Of a stretch of 64,000 nt of DNA, positions 21,579 through 34,215 are shown in pieces. How positions within the stretch are numbered: position 1 is the stretch's first letter; every line of letters begins with the position of its first letter. This DNA comes from Limnoperna fortunei (Eukaryota > Mollusca > Bivalvia > Mytilida > Modiolidae). Position numbers and translations under genes: made by a program. The stretch spans positions 17,138,273-17,202,272 of the forward strand of contig OX104112.1 of NCBI GenBank assembly GCA_944474755.1, in the 5' to 3' direction. The notes below the pieces were generated by a model. It was not told where the DNA came from. It did not search any database and worked only from the letters and a program-made list of their open reading frames with translations.

Positions 21579-21850
21579 GGCGACTGGGTAGCTGAGTGGA
21601 ACTTACATTAAGTAGTTGGTCATCTTTAGCCACAAGAAAGAGGTTATATACATGTACATGTAATTGAGGGTTCATGTCTTGCTATGGGCATGTTGAGCTT
21701 GACTCCAGCTGAATTGAAGAAAGTTTTCCTGTGGAATGTTAGGTTTCAATAAGCACATGTACTTAGGCTTCTTCCCCAATGGCAATACACTACATGAGGC
21801 CCATGATAATGGCTAAAACGATGCTGAAAGTTGCATTAAACCTCAATTAT
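21579..21850 (+). repeat. Diverged tRNA-derived SINE
   Basis: The head GGCGACTGGGTAGCTGAGTGG with a decayed A box is followed by GAGGGTTCATGTCTTGC (B-box-like), GGGCATGTTGAGCTTGACTCC and the tail GCTGAAAGTTGCATTAAACC. It is a different, older SINE type than 17505. Copy in unit 2: 31879-32150. Confidence 0.55.
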
Positions 21851-22005
21851 ACGAATAAACATGATCAGACACATACAAAGTTGTTTGTAATCATGTTACA
21901 TGGAGGATGCAAATTTTCACACTCTAACAAATTGCGTCCAAAGTATTAGTGTAGTTAGTGTATCATAATTAAAGAAGACGTTTAATGTCTGTACTATCCA
22001 ATTTT

Positions 22006-22065
22006 TAGCTCACCTGACCCGAAGGGTCATGTGAGCTATTGCCATCACTTGGCGTCCGTCGTCGT

Positions 22066-22096
<31 letters not shown>

Positions 22097-22214
22097 TAAC
22101 TTTTCTTCAAAAATCTTCTCCTCCAAAACCACTGAAGGGATTGCTTTGAAACTTTGCACACATCATCAGTAAAATGTCCTCTACCAAGTTTGCTCAAATC
22201 ATGGCCTCAGACCA
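22006..22214 (+). mobile_element. Helitron2-like repeat, 5' piece cut by the duplication joint
   Basis: Identical to the first 209 bases of the full element at 32306. It includes the 31-base hairpin starting AGCTCACCTGACCC and the (GTC)n run at about 22055-22096. It stops at 22214, where unit 2 starts. Confidence 0.8.
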
Positions 22215-22526
22215 GATGATGTTGTAGTTGTCATCCATTGTTTTCGCTTCTTCAGCTGCCTCATTTGCCAGTTTGTCTGCCGCTTCATTCCCAGTGATGT
22301 TTGCATGGCCTGGGACCCACAATATTTCTGTTTCTGTTCCTGTTTTTTGTAGGGTTGCAAGGTTCTCTTTGATATCTCTTATGAGGTCTGTGTAATTGGT
22401 AGATGCCCACCCTAGAGTAAGGATTCCTACTGCTGTTTGACTGTCTGACAATACTTGCAACCCCGAATACTGGCCTGTGAGATGTGCTATGCAGTACTCC
22501 AAGGATGCAACTATTGCAGCCAATTC
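22215..22526 (-). pseudogene. LINE RNase H remnant, unit 2 (truncated)
   Basis: Identical to 11914-12225. The frame keeps the LSDSQ and GNEAAD catalytic blocks but is cut after DDNYNII by the duplication joint, so the zinc-knuckle part seen in unit 1 is missing here. Confidence 0.9.
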
Positions 22527-22565
22527 ACGTTATAACTTAATAACTCTATTCGTGTGCTGACTTGT

Positions 22566-22589
22566 TCCCGTCTCGCATGCGAGACGGGA
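22566..22589. repeat. Perfect 24-bp palindrome, unit 2 copy
   Basis: Same sequence as 12265-12288. Confidence 0.9.
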
Positions 22590-23418
22590 TAAATAATCAA
22601 AAGCTAAACAGCGGAAACCAGTCGTATCTCAAGGATAACAGATAAACAATGCTGTGTCTTGATTGGCTGCTAAATCGGGAGATAGTTGCCGATTGGAAAA
22701 CAAATAGCAGAGCTAAGTTAGGGATGAAAACCCGGCATAATTACGGGGCGGTAGCAATCATAATAGGCTAAATCGGGAGACAGCTGCCGATTGGCCAACT
22801 GTCTTGTCTTGTTCAGGTAACTACCACCGTTAGTCGGCGCACTCTATCCTCTGGATAGATATATGTGGTGCACATCATTGCATGTGTATGGTGCTTATAG
22901 TCACAGTGAGAATACAAATAGTTGACGGAGTCAGGTGAACATTTATGTACAGTGTATGGGTAGGCATCACATATAAGTTATTTAAATGTAGAGTTATTAA
23001 ACTCAGTCTACAATTACTACTTTATCGTAAAAGCACTAAAAGCACTTAAAGGCAAGAAGCAGCATTATACGTAAAATATCAGGCACTAGTCATAAATGCA
23101 CTAAAATGTTTAAATATTGTTAATCTAAAATTTTACTTTCTGATATCAAAAAGGGCATGTATTTCTAAAACTATAAAAGCTGCTAAAACACGATGCTTGA
23201 GTTAAAACGATAAGATGCACTTGGTCAAGCGTGGAGTCAAAATAAAATTCATAGATATATATATACAAGAAGGGTATCATCACTATTGCATTTTTTCTAT
23301 TAAAACACTAAAAGCATCGGATTATACATAGTTTATATATTTTTAGAATCCTGCCCCCCTCCTTTAACTGTCTCATCCTTTCCAAATGTAGGTTATAGCA
23401 CATATTCCTGGTTAGTTC

Positions 23419-24753
23419 CTACAGCTCTATATAACCTTGTTTTTTCAGCTTACTGATATACGGCATCTGTTGGTTTGTACAGTCCAGTATGAGTTGAAGT
23501 AGGTTGTTTTGGGTGACAAACTCGTGGTAAACATCGTTTCTGGGGTTATCTAGGTAGCTTTTGATATGTCGAAGATGCCTCCTCCGAACGTTTTCCAGCT
23601 TTGGACACTTGAGAATAAAATGTTGTAGATCATCTGGCTCATCTCCGCATAGGCAGCATATAGTTTTGATATAACTATCCCCATACTTATTTCTTGTTGT
23701 ATTAAACAGGTATGTTTGAGTTACAAGCTGATCTTGTGGCGAAATCCAAACTAACACGGAATCAGGTTTCTAACTTTTATTAACTGCAAACTTCTATTTA
23801 CAATATGTACAGCTACTTTCACTTTCAACAATACCACATTGGATAACTGCTATTGTCACTGTCTAATCTTACAACTATTTACTTGAACTTAAACTTAAAC
23901 TTGAACTCCTATAAATGTTACAACCATGTCTTATATACTATTTTATAAAGAATATTGTAGAAAGTACTTATTCAAGTAGTTTCTATAATTATCTAAATCT
24001 TTCTTATCTAATAATAGTAACATGTAAATTCCAGAAGCTTCAAGAAAAACAATAGTACAATCAACTAATTTCTAGAATAAACCATAACATCCTTGTTCTA
24101 AACAAATTATATAACAATAATAATATGGCATAATTAAAAAAATAATAACAAGTAAAAATAATTACAATTGTTCATGTAATATCGTGAATACAGTTCGCGA
24201 CAGATCTTGACTTCTGCCGCTCTTATTTTTCTATGTACATTTTCTGCGCCTTCCCAAATATTATGTGGTTGTGACATCGGGTTTTTCTGTAACTGGAGGT
24301 ATTAAAGGGTTGACTTCTTAGCTATATCTTCCTCACATTGTTGAGACCAGTATAATTTTTGTGCCTTCCTTACTTCTTTTTTCCACGCCTTTTTTGATCT
24401 AATGTTTTTCGTTAGTTCATGTATTGTCTCCATTCCATATTTCTCTAAAACTAGTTCAGCCCTTTCTGTAAAAAGTTCGTTGCTATTTCTGTTGAAGCAA
24501 TGTTGTCTAATTAAGATATTATACTCTGCTGATGATGGGCATCTGATTATATTCTTAAGGAGTGACAGTATATTATTAAGATCTATATACATCTGTATTG
24601 GAATTGCACCAACGAATAGGTAAACTGCAGTATTTGAGGTTTTGTTTGGAAGGCCTCAAGATTTTCCTCTGCATCTTTTCTAGTTGTTCTATTTCATATT
24701 GCCTACATTTCATTATCTCAAGCCCATACATCATTCCTGCTAGTCCAAACCAA
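23419..24753 (-). pseudogene. LINE ORF2 3' part, unit 2 copy
   Basis: Duplicate of 13118-14452 at an offset of 10,301, with the same frame breaks and the same nested insertion. Protein segments are identical (zinc finger at 23419-23757; post-RT segment at 24302-24592). See the unit 1 entry for domains. Confidence 0.8.
23758..24202 (-). mobile_element. Probable solo LTR, unit 2 copy
   Basis: Duplicate of 13457-13901. Its presence in both units shows that the nested insertion predates the segmental duplication. Confidence 0.45.
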
Positions 24754-26278
24754 ACTTAAAATACTCAACAAATAAGCAGAGCTAAGTTAGTGATGAAAAC
24801 CCGCATAACATTGCGGTAGCAATAATAATAGGCCGACCGCCGTTCGTTGCCACTCGAGAAAAGCCGAGCGATCACGAATCGGTTACGATAAAAAAAGGAA
24901 AAAAAATATGCAAGATAATGGGAATTTAACTGTTTTAAAAGGAAAGTCGCATTGATTTGTGTATGTTTATCATAAAATGTGTATCATAAAACTTAAACGG
25001 AGAAAAACGGAAAAACAAGTGAGAAAAGGAGAACAATTTTAATCTTTTCATGCTTACTGACAAGGTTCACATCAACTATCTTACCGCGTAGAATGATGCA
25101 TCTAGAGCTGCTTAGCATAGTGCATGCTTCATATGCTGACTCTGACCTATATTTTGCGGTTGCCTGATTTGGCTATCTAAACATTGTATACTTATAATGA
25201 AGTGATGTTAATAATAACAATACATAATAACATTAAAAAACAGTACGTATTTTTGTCCACGAAAAATAAAGCTTAGAGACGGCTAGCTTTTTAGGAAAGC
25301 TAATACTTGTGAGGATGATAATTCTCGGACTATCTTTGGATGTGACGAATTCATATTTCTCGTCGCTTCATTCCCCTGGACCAGTGTTTCCCCGATGTGT
25401 AGATGTCGTATAGATGTAAGTTTTATTGATAGTTCATGTATATCTTTTATCACATTATTTCATGATAGAAGAAAAACAAAATGTTTTCACTAAGATTTTA
25501 TCAATCCATCTGTTTTTTATATTACCATACACACTTGATTGAACATAGACGTTTATTATATGTCTCTGGTGTTAATTGTGTGTTAGAAGTTTTCCTAGAC
25601 GTACTAGTAGTAGACAACAATATGTGGCTATATAATGTGAATTACATCCAGTTAAATTTTTGGTTCTCGCCACTTTGGTCATTTACAAAAGCATTTGAAA
25701 TTTGACAATAGATTCCTAAATCAATTTCTTCACAATTCCAATAAGTATACAAATGTTATCGTTACAAATTCATTCTACAAAGTGTAAAACGACAGAAATA
25801 TGATCCAAGCCAATTAAATTAAATACAGACAGAGTACATATCCTGTTATGGTTGTTTTTTTTAAATTTCATAATGCATCTTTCCAAATATTCCACTATTT
25901 CAGTGATGCACTTACATGTAGTACCATTGCTGTATTAATTAATTGACCCATTTCCAGTTTTACATGATTTATCTCCCCTTTTACTTCCTGTTAAAAAAAC
26001 TATGGCTATCATTACTAAAAGACTATGATATTGAAATAAAGATTTTGGATTGTTTTAATATTGTTTGTCTATGCCAATTAAATTTTTCATCTAATTAACC
26101 TTATAAGTAGATGTTACTATAGCCATAGGCAACAGGTGAGTTTGAATACAACACAGATGTCACTGATAACCTTGTTTATTTAAGCTATAAAACAGCTGGG
26201 GTTCTACCTCCAATTAACATCAGGTAAATAGGATAATGAACATAGATTAATTAATTAATGATCATGTTTACACAGCAG

Positions 26279-27260
26279 GGTGTCTTCTGGCTATTCCAAC
26301 ATTTTAAAATTACCTATTCTGGCTATTCCAACATGCTCAGAACAATAGATGTTGTTATTGTGTAATGTGTTGTTTTAGTAATTAGTCCTTAATTATTTTT
26401 CCAGGTAAATTTTGTAAATGTAATTTTATCTTTTCAAATAAAATAGGATTTTAGAATTAAAATATGTAGAAAAATAAAGTGTGTTTTTAATTATTTAACA
26501 TTAACATGTTGTAAGTATTACTTAATTTCATTTAATAAATTATTATATGTTAGATGTTACATTTGCTACAAACAGACTAGGCAACCAGAACTTGATACAT
26601 AATGGTTTTAAGTTTCAAGTTAAGACGAGGAGAGAGATGTTACTGGCAGTGTTCCACCCGTAACTGTCGCAGCAACTATAAACACCCATAATAATATTCC
26701 AAACACCAATGGACGCATGCTGGGCTTCAGTACACAAAGAGAACCTGACACATCTTACAGCAGCAGACACTATCTACTGTGATGGTACATTCTATGCATG
26801 TCCCACACTATTTTTCCAACTGTACAGATTCCATGCTATGGTTGACAGAATCATGTTTCCACTGGTTTACAGTCTCCTACCCGGAAAGGATCAACCTTTA
26901 TATACCAGACTACTAACTGTAATACAGGAAATTTGCCAGAGATACAACATTTTATTTCGACCAACTACTATGTTTCTTGATTATGAGGTTATGACTTGAC
27001 AATTCTGTAAACATGTTTTTGCTATTTATTTTATTTTGTTTAGTGCTAATGCAAATAAATATATTTTCCTTCTTTAAATGTATCTTTTCTTTCAATTCCA
27101 ACACATTTTACCTGTAATTTGGCAAATAAAATAAAATAAGATGTGTTTACAGTATACACAAACATAATCCCTTGTTTATACAAGTATTCTGGCTACTCCA
27201 ACTTGGATTTTTAACATTTTACCTTTAAAATTTAAAATGTTGGAATAGCCAGAATAAACC
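26279..27260 (+). mobile_element. MULE element with TIRs and TSD, unit 2 copy
   Basis: Duplicate of 15977-16958 at offset 10,302, with CACAGCAG at 26271-26278 and 27261-27268. The transposase fragment (26709-26999) is unchanged from unit 1. Confidence 0.85.
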
Positions 27261-27806
27261 CACAGCAGGCGGTTTTAATAACCTTCCTCACTCAGATATT
27301 GACACCTGTCATTCAAATGAAGCGTGAAAATTTATCAAAGACAATTGTCCATTTCAAAAGGTTTCAACAGGACAAACTGCGGCTATAGCCGCAGTTTTTA
27401 GTACCGGAAATGGACACTAGGTGGCGTTTTTTAAATTGGAAAGTCGTCAATTCAGTTATGATATTGCAATACTAGCAAGTTTTTAAATAAATGTGTCAGT
27501 TGTCCATCAGGTGTTCCCACTCAGAATTTGAATTGAAATATTGATAGCAAGACATGTCAGAACTGTTTCAAATGTAAAGTTATTATTATACCTTTCAACA
27601 ACAAATCAAAAGAATGGCAACTGTATTGCCACGGAATCCTGGGAAAGTATCACAATGCAAAAAATAGTATCACAATTAATTTGACATTACACCCATAAAT
27701 TTTAATACTGTTTCAGACACAATGCTCAGTAAAGGCTTTATAAATATGTTTAAATACATGTTAATTGTTATGTTTTAAAAATATGTATTTTTTCATGTTT
27801 TCTGGT

Positions 27807-28072
27807 GGGCCTTGGTGGCCGAGTGGTTAAGGTAGTTCGTCTGCTATTGATCACATGGTCTGTCAACACTGAGATTGCGGGTTCGATTCTGAGTGCGGGC
27901 AGGGTGTACTCGACTCCAATCTTAATTGACAAGGATTGCCAGTTTTCCTACCACAGGTCCGGGGTTTTCTCCAGGTACTCCGGCTTCCTCTCCCAATAAA
28001 AACTGGACGCCATGATTTAGCTGAAAAATTGTTGAAATTGGTGTTAAAACAATATTCAAACAAACAAACATG
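27807..28072 (+). repeat. tRNA-derived SINE, unit 2 copy
   Basis: Duplicate of 17505-17770 with the same A-box and B-box regions. Confidence 0.85.
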
Positions 28073-29006
28073 TTTTCTGACATGGTTTTTGGACTGGCCT
28101 GTCGAACTCTGTCTTTTTTTACTAGACAAGTTCACTTTGCTATACCTGGCAGATTTTTACTTGCCGGTATGCACTGGGATGGAAAATGTTTTACTTTTAG
28201 TCTGGTAAAAAAAAAATTAACGCTGTAGATACATTATTTGATGTAACCCTTGGTTCAGAAGAGTCTGGGTTGAACTGGTCCATTTCAAGCGTAGCAAATT
28301 TCAAATTGTCATCGAAATTTTTTACAATACTAACTGTTTCCTCGATATCTGAATAAAAATTTTCCGAGGACGGGGAGGACAGCTTTGGTGAAACAGTGAC
28401 GGTCACGGTGTCAGCTTTTCCTAAAGACGACGGGTCTGGGTCTACCTCGTCTAAAAGTTCTAGTAGAAGCTCCCTCCATTCTATGTTATATCTGTTGGGT
28501 GTTCATATAACCTATTTCTTTTAATGTTTTTAGTAATACCTGATTGTTTTAGCTCCTTCCATCAGGGGTCATTATCCTATTCATGGAATGAATTTCCGGT
28601 GCATGTCAAAACATGGCAAGATGAAAAAATAGTCCCAATTTTCTCTTTTGTTTCTGCTTTTGCTTATACTAGTAACTGCTATTGCTTATGAGTTGGATAT
28701 TTTGACAGTTATAGGTATACTGTAGAACAAGAATATATTTTTTTCAGTCAATGTCTTTACAGTGGAATGTGGTACAATGTGACCACAATATTGAAATGAA
28801 AGTAGAAAAACCGTTATTAAACTTTAAGGTAAAATTCCCGCAAAAGTCCGTGGACACGTATCTTTTTTTCTATTTTTATGTAATTTAGCATTATATGTGT
28901 TAGGCCCCATATATGAATTTTTAAGTGAAAGAAAGATTTGTTTTATAAAAAAATTGTGATGTCTCGCCCGTTCCGTTACCTTTGCACAGGCCATCCAAAT
29001 GGATAA

Positions 29007-29459
29007 GGTGTAGGACCACCAAATACCGGGAACCAGTCCAGAGGTTGTACGTAAAAGTAGTGCTAGTCAACAGACAGGTTCACTCTTGCATCATATAGAA
29101 TTTGAACCGCACATGATACCAGAATAAATTTGGTATTTTTGGAAAGCTGAATATTCTAGGAAACTTGAGGATAAAGTTTTATTGGTTTTAAATGAACATA
29201 AAAATGTTGAGAGTAAATAAGGGACAAGCACTATTTTTGGACTGAAATAGAAACTGAAAGTAGATTTTTAGACCACGTGGACTTCAGGTTGAGCGTTTGA
29301 AACATATTGTGAAATTTTGACAGAATGTTCAGCCAGTGCATTTTTATAGGGGACAGAAGTGTCACTTAGTTTGAAACAAAGGTAAATTTTCTAGGACAAG
29401 TCAAAATTATCAAATTTTAATATAGCCGAAGAGTAAAAAATCTATGGTGGTCCTACATC
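29007..29459. mobile_element. MITE-like element A, unit 2 copy
   Basis: Duplicate of 18705-19157. Confidence 0.65.
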
Positions 29460-30701
29460 TGAAGAGGCCATAGACAGGTATATCAACTTCTATTTCTTTT
29501 GATAAAAATGGTACTGAAAGAAGGTAAATCACCAAGACTATCATTTTAATTGTTTATCAGAGCCAAAACCTATAGGGGGGTCAAATTTCAGCCTAAATAT
29601 GGTATTATGTAATATTGTATGAAATTATGGGGTCTGCAGTGGTCCGTGCTTAGTACAATGTGCTTTAATTTAAATAAACTCCTGTTTTATGTTTTGGATG
29701 TAATGAAAGGGTCAAAATGTATAAAACTAGAACTGGTAGACATTCTAGTATGCAGAAAAATAGTGTTTTCAAGATGAATTTGTCAATTTTACACCTGTGG
29801 CTTAAGTCGGTTACATTGCTGGCATGGGTTAATACTAAAATTATTTATTTTCTAATATGATGCTTGCTAGGGGTAAATTTGTTAGTAAACTAGTAACCAT
29901 ATGCAATAGTTGAACTTGTTAAGATAATTGGGCTTTGAGATGATGGTACTTCTGTCAAAAATTCCTTAAACATGAGCAGTAATGGAAAATTGGCCAATTT
30001 TTGCAATTTCATACCAAAGCAAGATATAATTTTGTTTCTTTGTATGCCAGTTTGAACTTTAGTGTGTTTTTTTAGTAAGGAATGTTCATTTAACTATTAA
30101 GCTTAATGGAATAGTGAACGCATTTAATGAAATTCATAAAATTGTAGTCTCAGTTTAGAAACTATTAATTTACACCTCCAAAATATAGTACAACTGAATA
30201 TCAATAAATTTAAATTTGAACTCAAAACTTTCTCAGGATGTACTAGGTGCACAATTAGGACAGTTTCATACTATTTTTCTTAATTGAAATGTATTTCAAG
30301 AGATAAAAGTCTTATCCCAACAGTTTGAAGGTACTCAGTATCTCACTTTGTAAAAGGGGGGGGGGGGTGAAATTAACTAAAAAAGATGCAAAATTTATGA
30401 TAAAATTATGTAATTAGTGCCTTTCTATGTGTGAAATAAGTCCATTTGTGTTGGATGTATATTGTCAAGCTTGCTATTTACATCTGCAACTAAGAAATTG
30501 AAAAATTAAGGAATAATGCAATTCTTGATCATTAAGGTAGTTTTTCATGATAACGCGCATGTGAGGTCTTTGTATGTTTTCATGCATTTCTTGAAAACCG
30601 CTGAAAGGAATTCAACAAAATTTTAGAATTTGTTTCGACTAACATACATCTAAGACCATTAAAAATTTTATTTAATATGTTGAACAAAAACATCTTCTTT
30701 A

Positions 30702-31176
30702 GGTGTAGGACCACCAAATACCGGGAACCAGTCCAGATGTTGTACTAGTATGTAAAAGTAGTGCTAGTCAACAGACAGGTTCACTCTTGCATCATATAGA
30801 ATTTGAACTGCACATGATACCAGAATAAATTTGGTATTTTTGGAAAGCTGAATATTCTAGGAAACTTGAGGATAAAGTTTTATTGGTTTTAAATGAACAT
30901 AAAAATGTTGAGAGTCAATTAGGGACAAGCACTATTTTTGGACTGAAATAGAAAGTGAAAGTAGATCTTTAGACCATGTGGACTTCAGGTTGAGCGTTTT
31001 TTCTTATATGCAATGAAACATATTGTGAAATTTTGACAGAATGTTCAGCCAGTACATTTTTATAGGGGACAGAAGTGTCACTTAATTTGAAACAAAGCTA
31101 TAATTTTCTAGGATAAGTCAAAATTATCAAATTTTAATATAGCTGAAGAGTAAAAAATCTATGGTGGTCCTACACC
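30702..31176. mobile_element. MITE-like element B, unit 2 copy
   Basis: Duplicate of 20402-20876 with perfect 15-bp inverted ends. Confidence 0.7.
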
Positions 31177-31547
31177 ATAATGACCTCATGACCAACCATG
31201 CTTAAATATTCAATGTAAGCCGTGCGCTTGACAAGTACTTACTTTTTACCTTGGATTTTAAGCGTTTTGGTGATAAATTCTAAGACGGAACAAAACTCAG
31301 AAACGGGTATGAAAAAAATCCGGAAAAAAATCGTTTTGCAAACAGGAAAAAAATATTTGAGTCACACCGTTTTTTGTGGGTCGGCGGCAACAGCAAACAA
31401 ACAAATTTTTATTATAGGCCTAATGATACATCTGACAATAATAATGCATTTAAAACATCTTTAGACTTTATAGTTCCACATTATGGTGTCATTCTTAAAA
31501 AGTACATGGACATATTGATATCACCATTTAATAAAATGAGATTTATA

Positions 31548-31780
31548 GATTATTTACATTTTTTTTAAAGAGATGCATTTTCTCGTCCGTATCTCATCGA
31601 AAGGGCGACAGCCTTGAGATGAGATGGCCAGAAAATGCATCGACTTTTAAAAAAACGTAAATAATCTGTTTATTGCAGCTGTTTTGTTAGATTGACGTCA
31701 CAGTGTTTACTTAACTATGTCTTGACAGCGAGGGGAGATGGGCCCATCTCACGCTAGCAGAGTTAGATGGGAAAATATCG
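31548..31780 (+). mobile_element. Foldback MITE, unit 2 copy
   Basis: Duplicate of 21248-21480. Confidence 0.65.
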
Positions 31781-31878
31781 CACATAAAGATAAAAGGAAA
31801 ATACTGCAAAATAGCGATAAAATTGATTATGCATTCTGAAATGTTCAATCTAATTATTTATTTTTACAAATCTTATTA

Positions 31879-32150
31879 GGCGACTGGGTAGCTGAGTGGA
31901 ACTTACATTAAGTAGTTGGTCATCTTTAGCCACAAGAAAGAGGTTATATACATGTACATGTAATTGAGGGTTCATGTCTTGCTATGGGCATGTTGAGCTT
32001 GACTCCAGCTGAATTGAAGAAAGTTTTCCTGTGGAATGTTAGGTTTCAATAAGCACATGTACTTAGGCTTCTTCCCCAATGGCAATACACTACATGAGGC
32101 CCATGATAATGGCTAAAACGATGCTGAAAGTTGCATTAAACCTCAATTAT
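31879..32150 (+). repeat. Diverged SINE, unit 2 copy
   Basis: Duplicate of 21579-21850. Confidence 0.55.
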
Positions 32151-32305
32151 ACGAATAAACATGATCAGACACATACAAAGTTGTTTGTAATCATGTTACA
32201 TGGAGGATGCAAATTTTCACACTCTAACAAATTGCGTCCAAAGTATTAGTGTAGTTAGTGTATCATAATTAAAGAAGACGTTTAATGTCTGTACTATCCA
32301 ATTTT

Positions 32306-32365
32306 TAGCTCACCTGACCCGAAGGGTCATGTGAGCTATTGCCATCACTTGGCGTCCGTCGTCGT

Positions 32366-32396
<31 letters not shown>

Positions 32397-33793
32397 TAAC
32401 TTTTCTTCAAAAATCTTCTCCTCCAAAACCACTGAAGGGATTGCTTTGAAACTTTGCACACATCATCAGTAAAATGTCCTCTACCAAGTTTGCTCAAATC
32501 ATGGCCTCAGACCAACCAACATGGCCGCCATGGCTAAAAATAGAACAGGGTGGTCAAAATACAGTTTTTTGCTTATAGTTCAAAAAGTATAACAGATATA
32601 GGAAAACCGAACAGACCTTCCTTCTTCAGCATCTAAAGCTCTACAAAACACTCCATTGGGTCAAAGTTGTATGATGACTCCTTGTAGGAGTTATTGTCCT
32701 TTAATTGTCAAAATTGATGATTTTTGCCATTTTTGCCTCAAAATCTTGAAAATTATTAGAACTAGAGAAAAGTTAGCATTGCTTAATTGTTCTGCTCAAT
32801 GAGGGCTACAAAAATGACTTAAGGGTCAAGATTGTCTGATTAACCGTTTAAGAGTTATTCCCCTTGAACTGTTTTTTTTTAATTTGTTTTAATTGATTTT
32901 TTAAAATATTCTCCTCTGAAACAACTGAAAGTACTGCTTTGAAACTTTGTACACATCATCCGTCCAATGTTCTCAACCAAGTTTGCACCAATCATGGCTG
33001 CAGATTAACCAACATGGCCACCATTGCTAAAAATAGGACGGTGGGGGGAGGGGGGGGGGTAAAATAAGTTTTTGGCTTATATTTAAAAAAGTGTAACAGA
33101 TACAGGAAAACCAAAGAGACATGCCTTCATCTGTATCAAAAGCTCTACAAAACACTCCATTGGGTTGAAGTTGTATGATGACTCCTTATAGGAGTTATTG
33201 CCCTTTAATTGTCGAAATTGATTATTTTTGACATTTTTGCCTCAAAATCTTGAAAATTATTAGAACTAGAGAAAAAGTTAGCATTGCTTAATTGTTCTGC
33301 TCTTTGAGGACTACAAAAATGACTTTAGGGTCAAGATTGTCTGATGAACCGTTTAGGAATTATTCTCCTTGAAAAAATTTTTAATCAATTTTACTAGATT
33401 TTAAAAAATCTTCTCCTCTTTAACCAATGAAAGGACTGCTTTGAAACAATGCACACATCATCTTTAGGACATCCTCTACCACCTGACTACCTATATAGCT
33501 ACGTTGGCTTTAAATAGAAAAAATGAAAAAAGGCGGGGTGGGGGGGGGGGTCGAGAGAGTTTTCGACTGATAGTTAAAAAAGTACAACAGGTACAGCAAA
33601 TTTGAAGTGAACTTCCCTTCTCCCTCTAAGCATCAAAAGCTCCTCCTTATAGGAGTTATTTCCCTTAAAAGGTCGAAATTAATGATTTTTGCAGAAGTGT
33701 TGGGCAATTCCTTATAGCAAAGAAAAGCTGGATAAAAAAGGGTTGTTTGGTTTCAGGTTCAGGTGAGCGATACAGGCTCCTGGGAGCCTCTAG
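32306..33793 (+). mobile_element. Non-autonomous Helitron2-like element (abundant molluscan repeat type)
   Basis: The 5' end carries AGCTCACCTGACCC, which pairs with the nearby GGGTCATGTGAGCT in a hairpin with one mismatch, followed by a (GTC)n run. Near the 3' end TCAGGTGAGC (33759-33768) is the inverse of the 5' GCTCACCTGA. It is followed by the hairpin AGGCTCC-TG-GGAGCCT (33774-33789) and CTAG. A 5' terminus matching a sub-terminal 3' repeat followed by a terminal stem-loop is the layout described for Helitron2. The body has three diverged internal units, each with CCACTGAAGGGATTGCTTTG-like and ACACATCATC words. There is no Rep/helicase coding. The end assignment is inference. Confidence 0.55.
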
Positions 33794-34215
33794 TTAGAGA
33801 TTACAAATCTAACTTGAACTGATTTTTCCTGATCCAGTATAGTATACAAATATGTACTAGTAAGTCTTCAACTATAGCACAGAATGATAGCCAATCATAT
33901 TCTGTGGTTATTGTTTTATGCATAAAAGTTGCATTATAATACTACATGTACAAGCAGGTCATCAAAAAAGTAATATGACGGTATGATTTTTGTGATGGGC
34001 ATTAAATACATGAACTATAAATACATGTAACTGTATAATTAATACCGTTATTTCATCTAATAATATTCATTCACATCAATTTTTATTCGACAGCAGGAAT
34101 CAAGCTGATGCATCCATTCAACATGTCCAAGGACAGTTGTGGGACAGGTTCAGAGGATCTAACAGTGGCACATATAACATTGGATAATGGATACACTTAA
34201 AAAAAAGGTTAATAC
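33794..34215. other. Spacer before the satellite array
   Basis: AT-rich, no coding support; nothing recognised. Confidence 0.4.

Larger units (their letters stand above)
11914..22214. repeat. 10.3 kb tandem segmental duplication, unit 1
   Basis: This 10,301-bp block is repeated head-to-tail at 22215-32514. Identity is near complete: by eye I found five substitutions and two homopolymer length changes (T run near 15550, G run near 20054). The unit begins within the LINE RNase H frame and ends within the Helitron-like repeat. At the joint, ...CCTCAGACCA is followed directly by GATGATGTTG. There is no overlap of sequence at the joint, so unequal recombination between repeats is not suggested. 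Confidence 0.97.
22215..32514. repeat. 10.3 kb tandem segmental duplication, unit 2
   Basis: Second copy, 10,300 bp. The coordinate offset from unit 1 is 10,301 up to about 25,855, 10,302 up to about 30,355 and 10,300 after that. Its start truncates the RNase H frame (now ending NYNII followed by foreign codons). Its end continues into the intact Helitron-like repeat, so the right-hand flank of unit 2 is the ancestral right flank. Confidence 0.97.

Noticed and set aside
22055..22096. (GTC)n as a polyserine/arginine coding repeat
   Set aside because: It lies inside the Helitron-like repeat next to its 5' hairpin, with no open frame around it.
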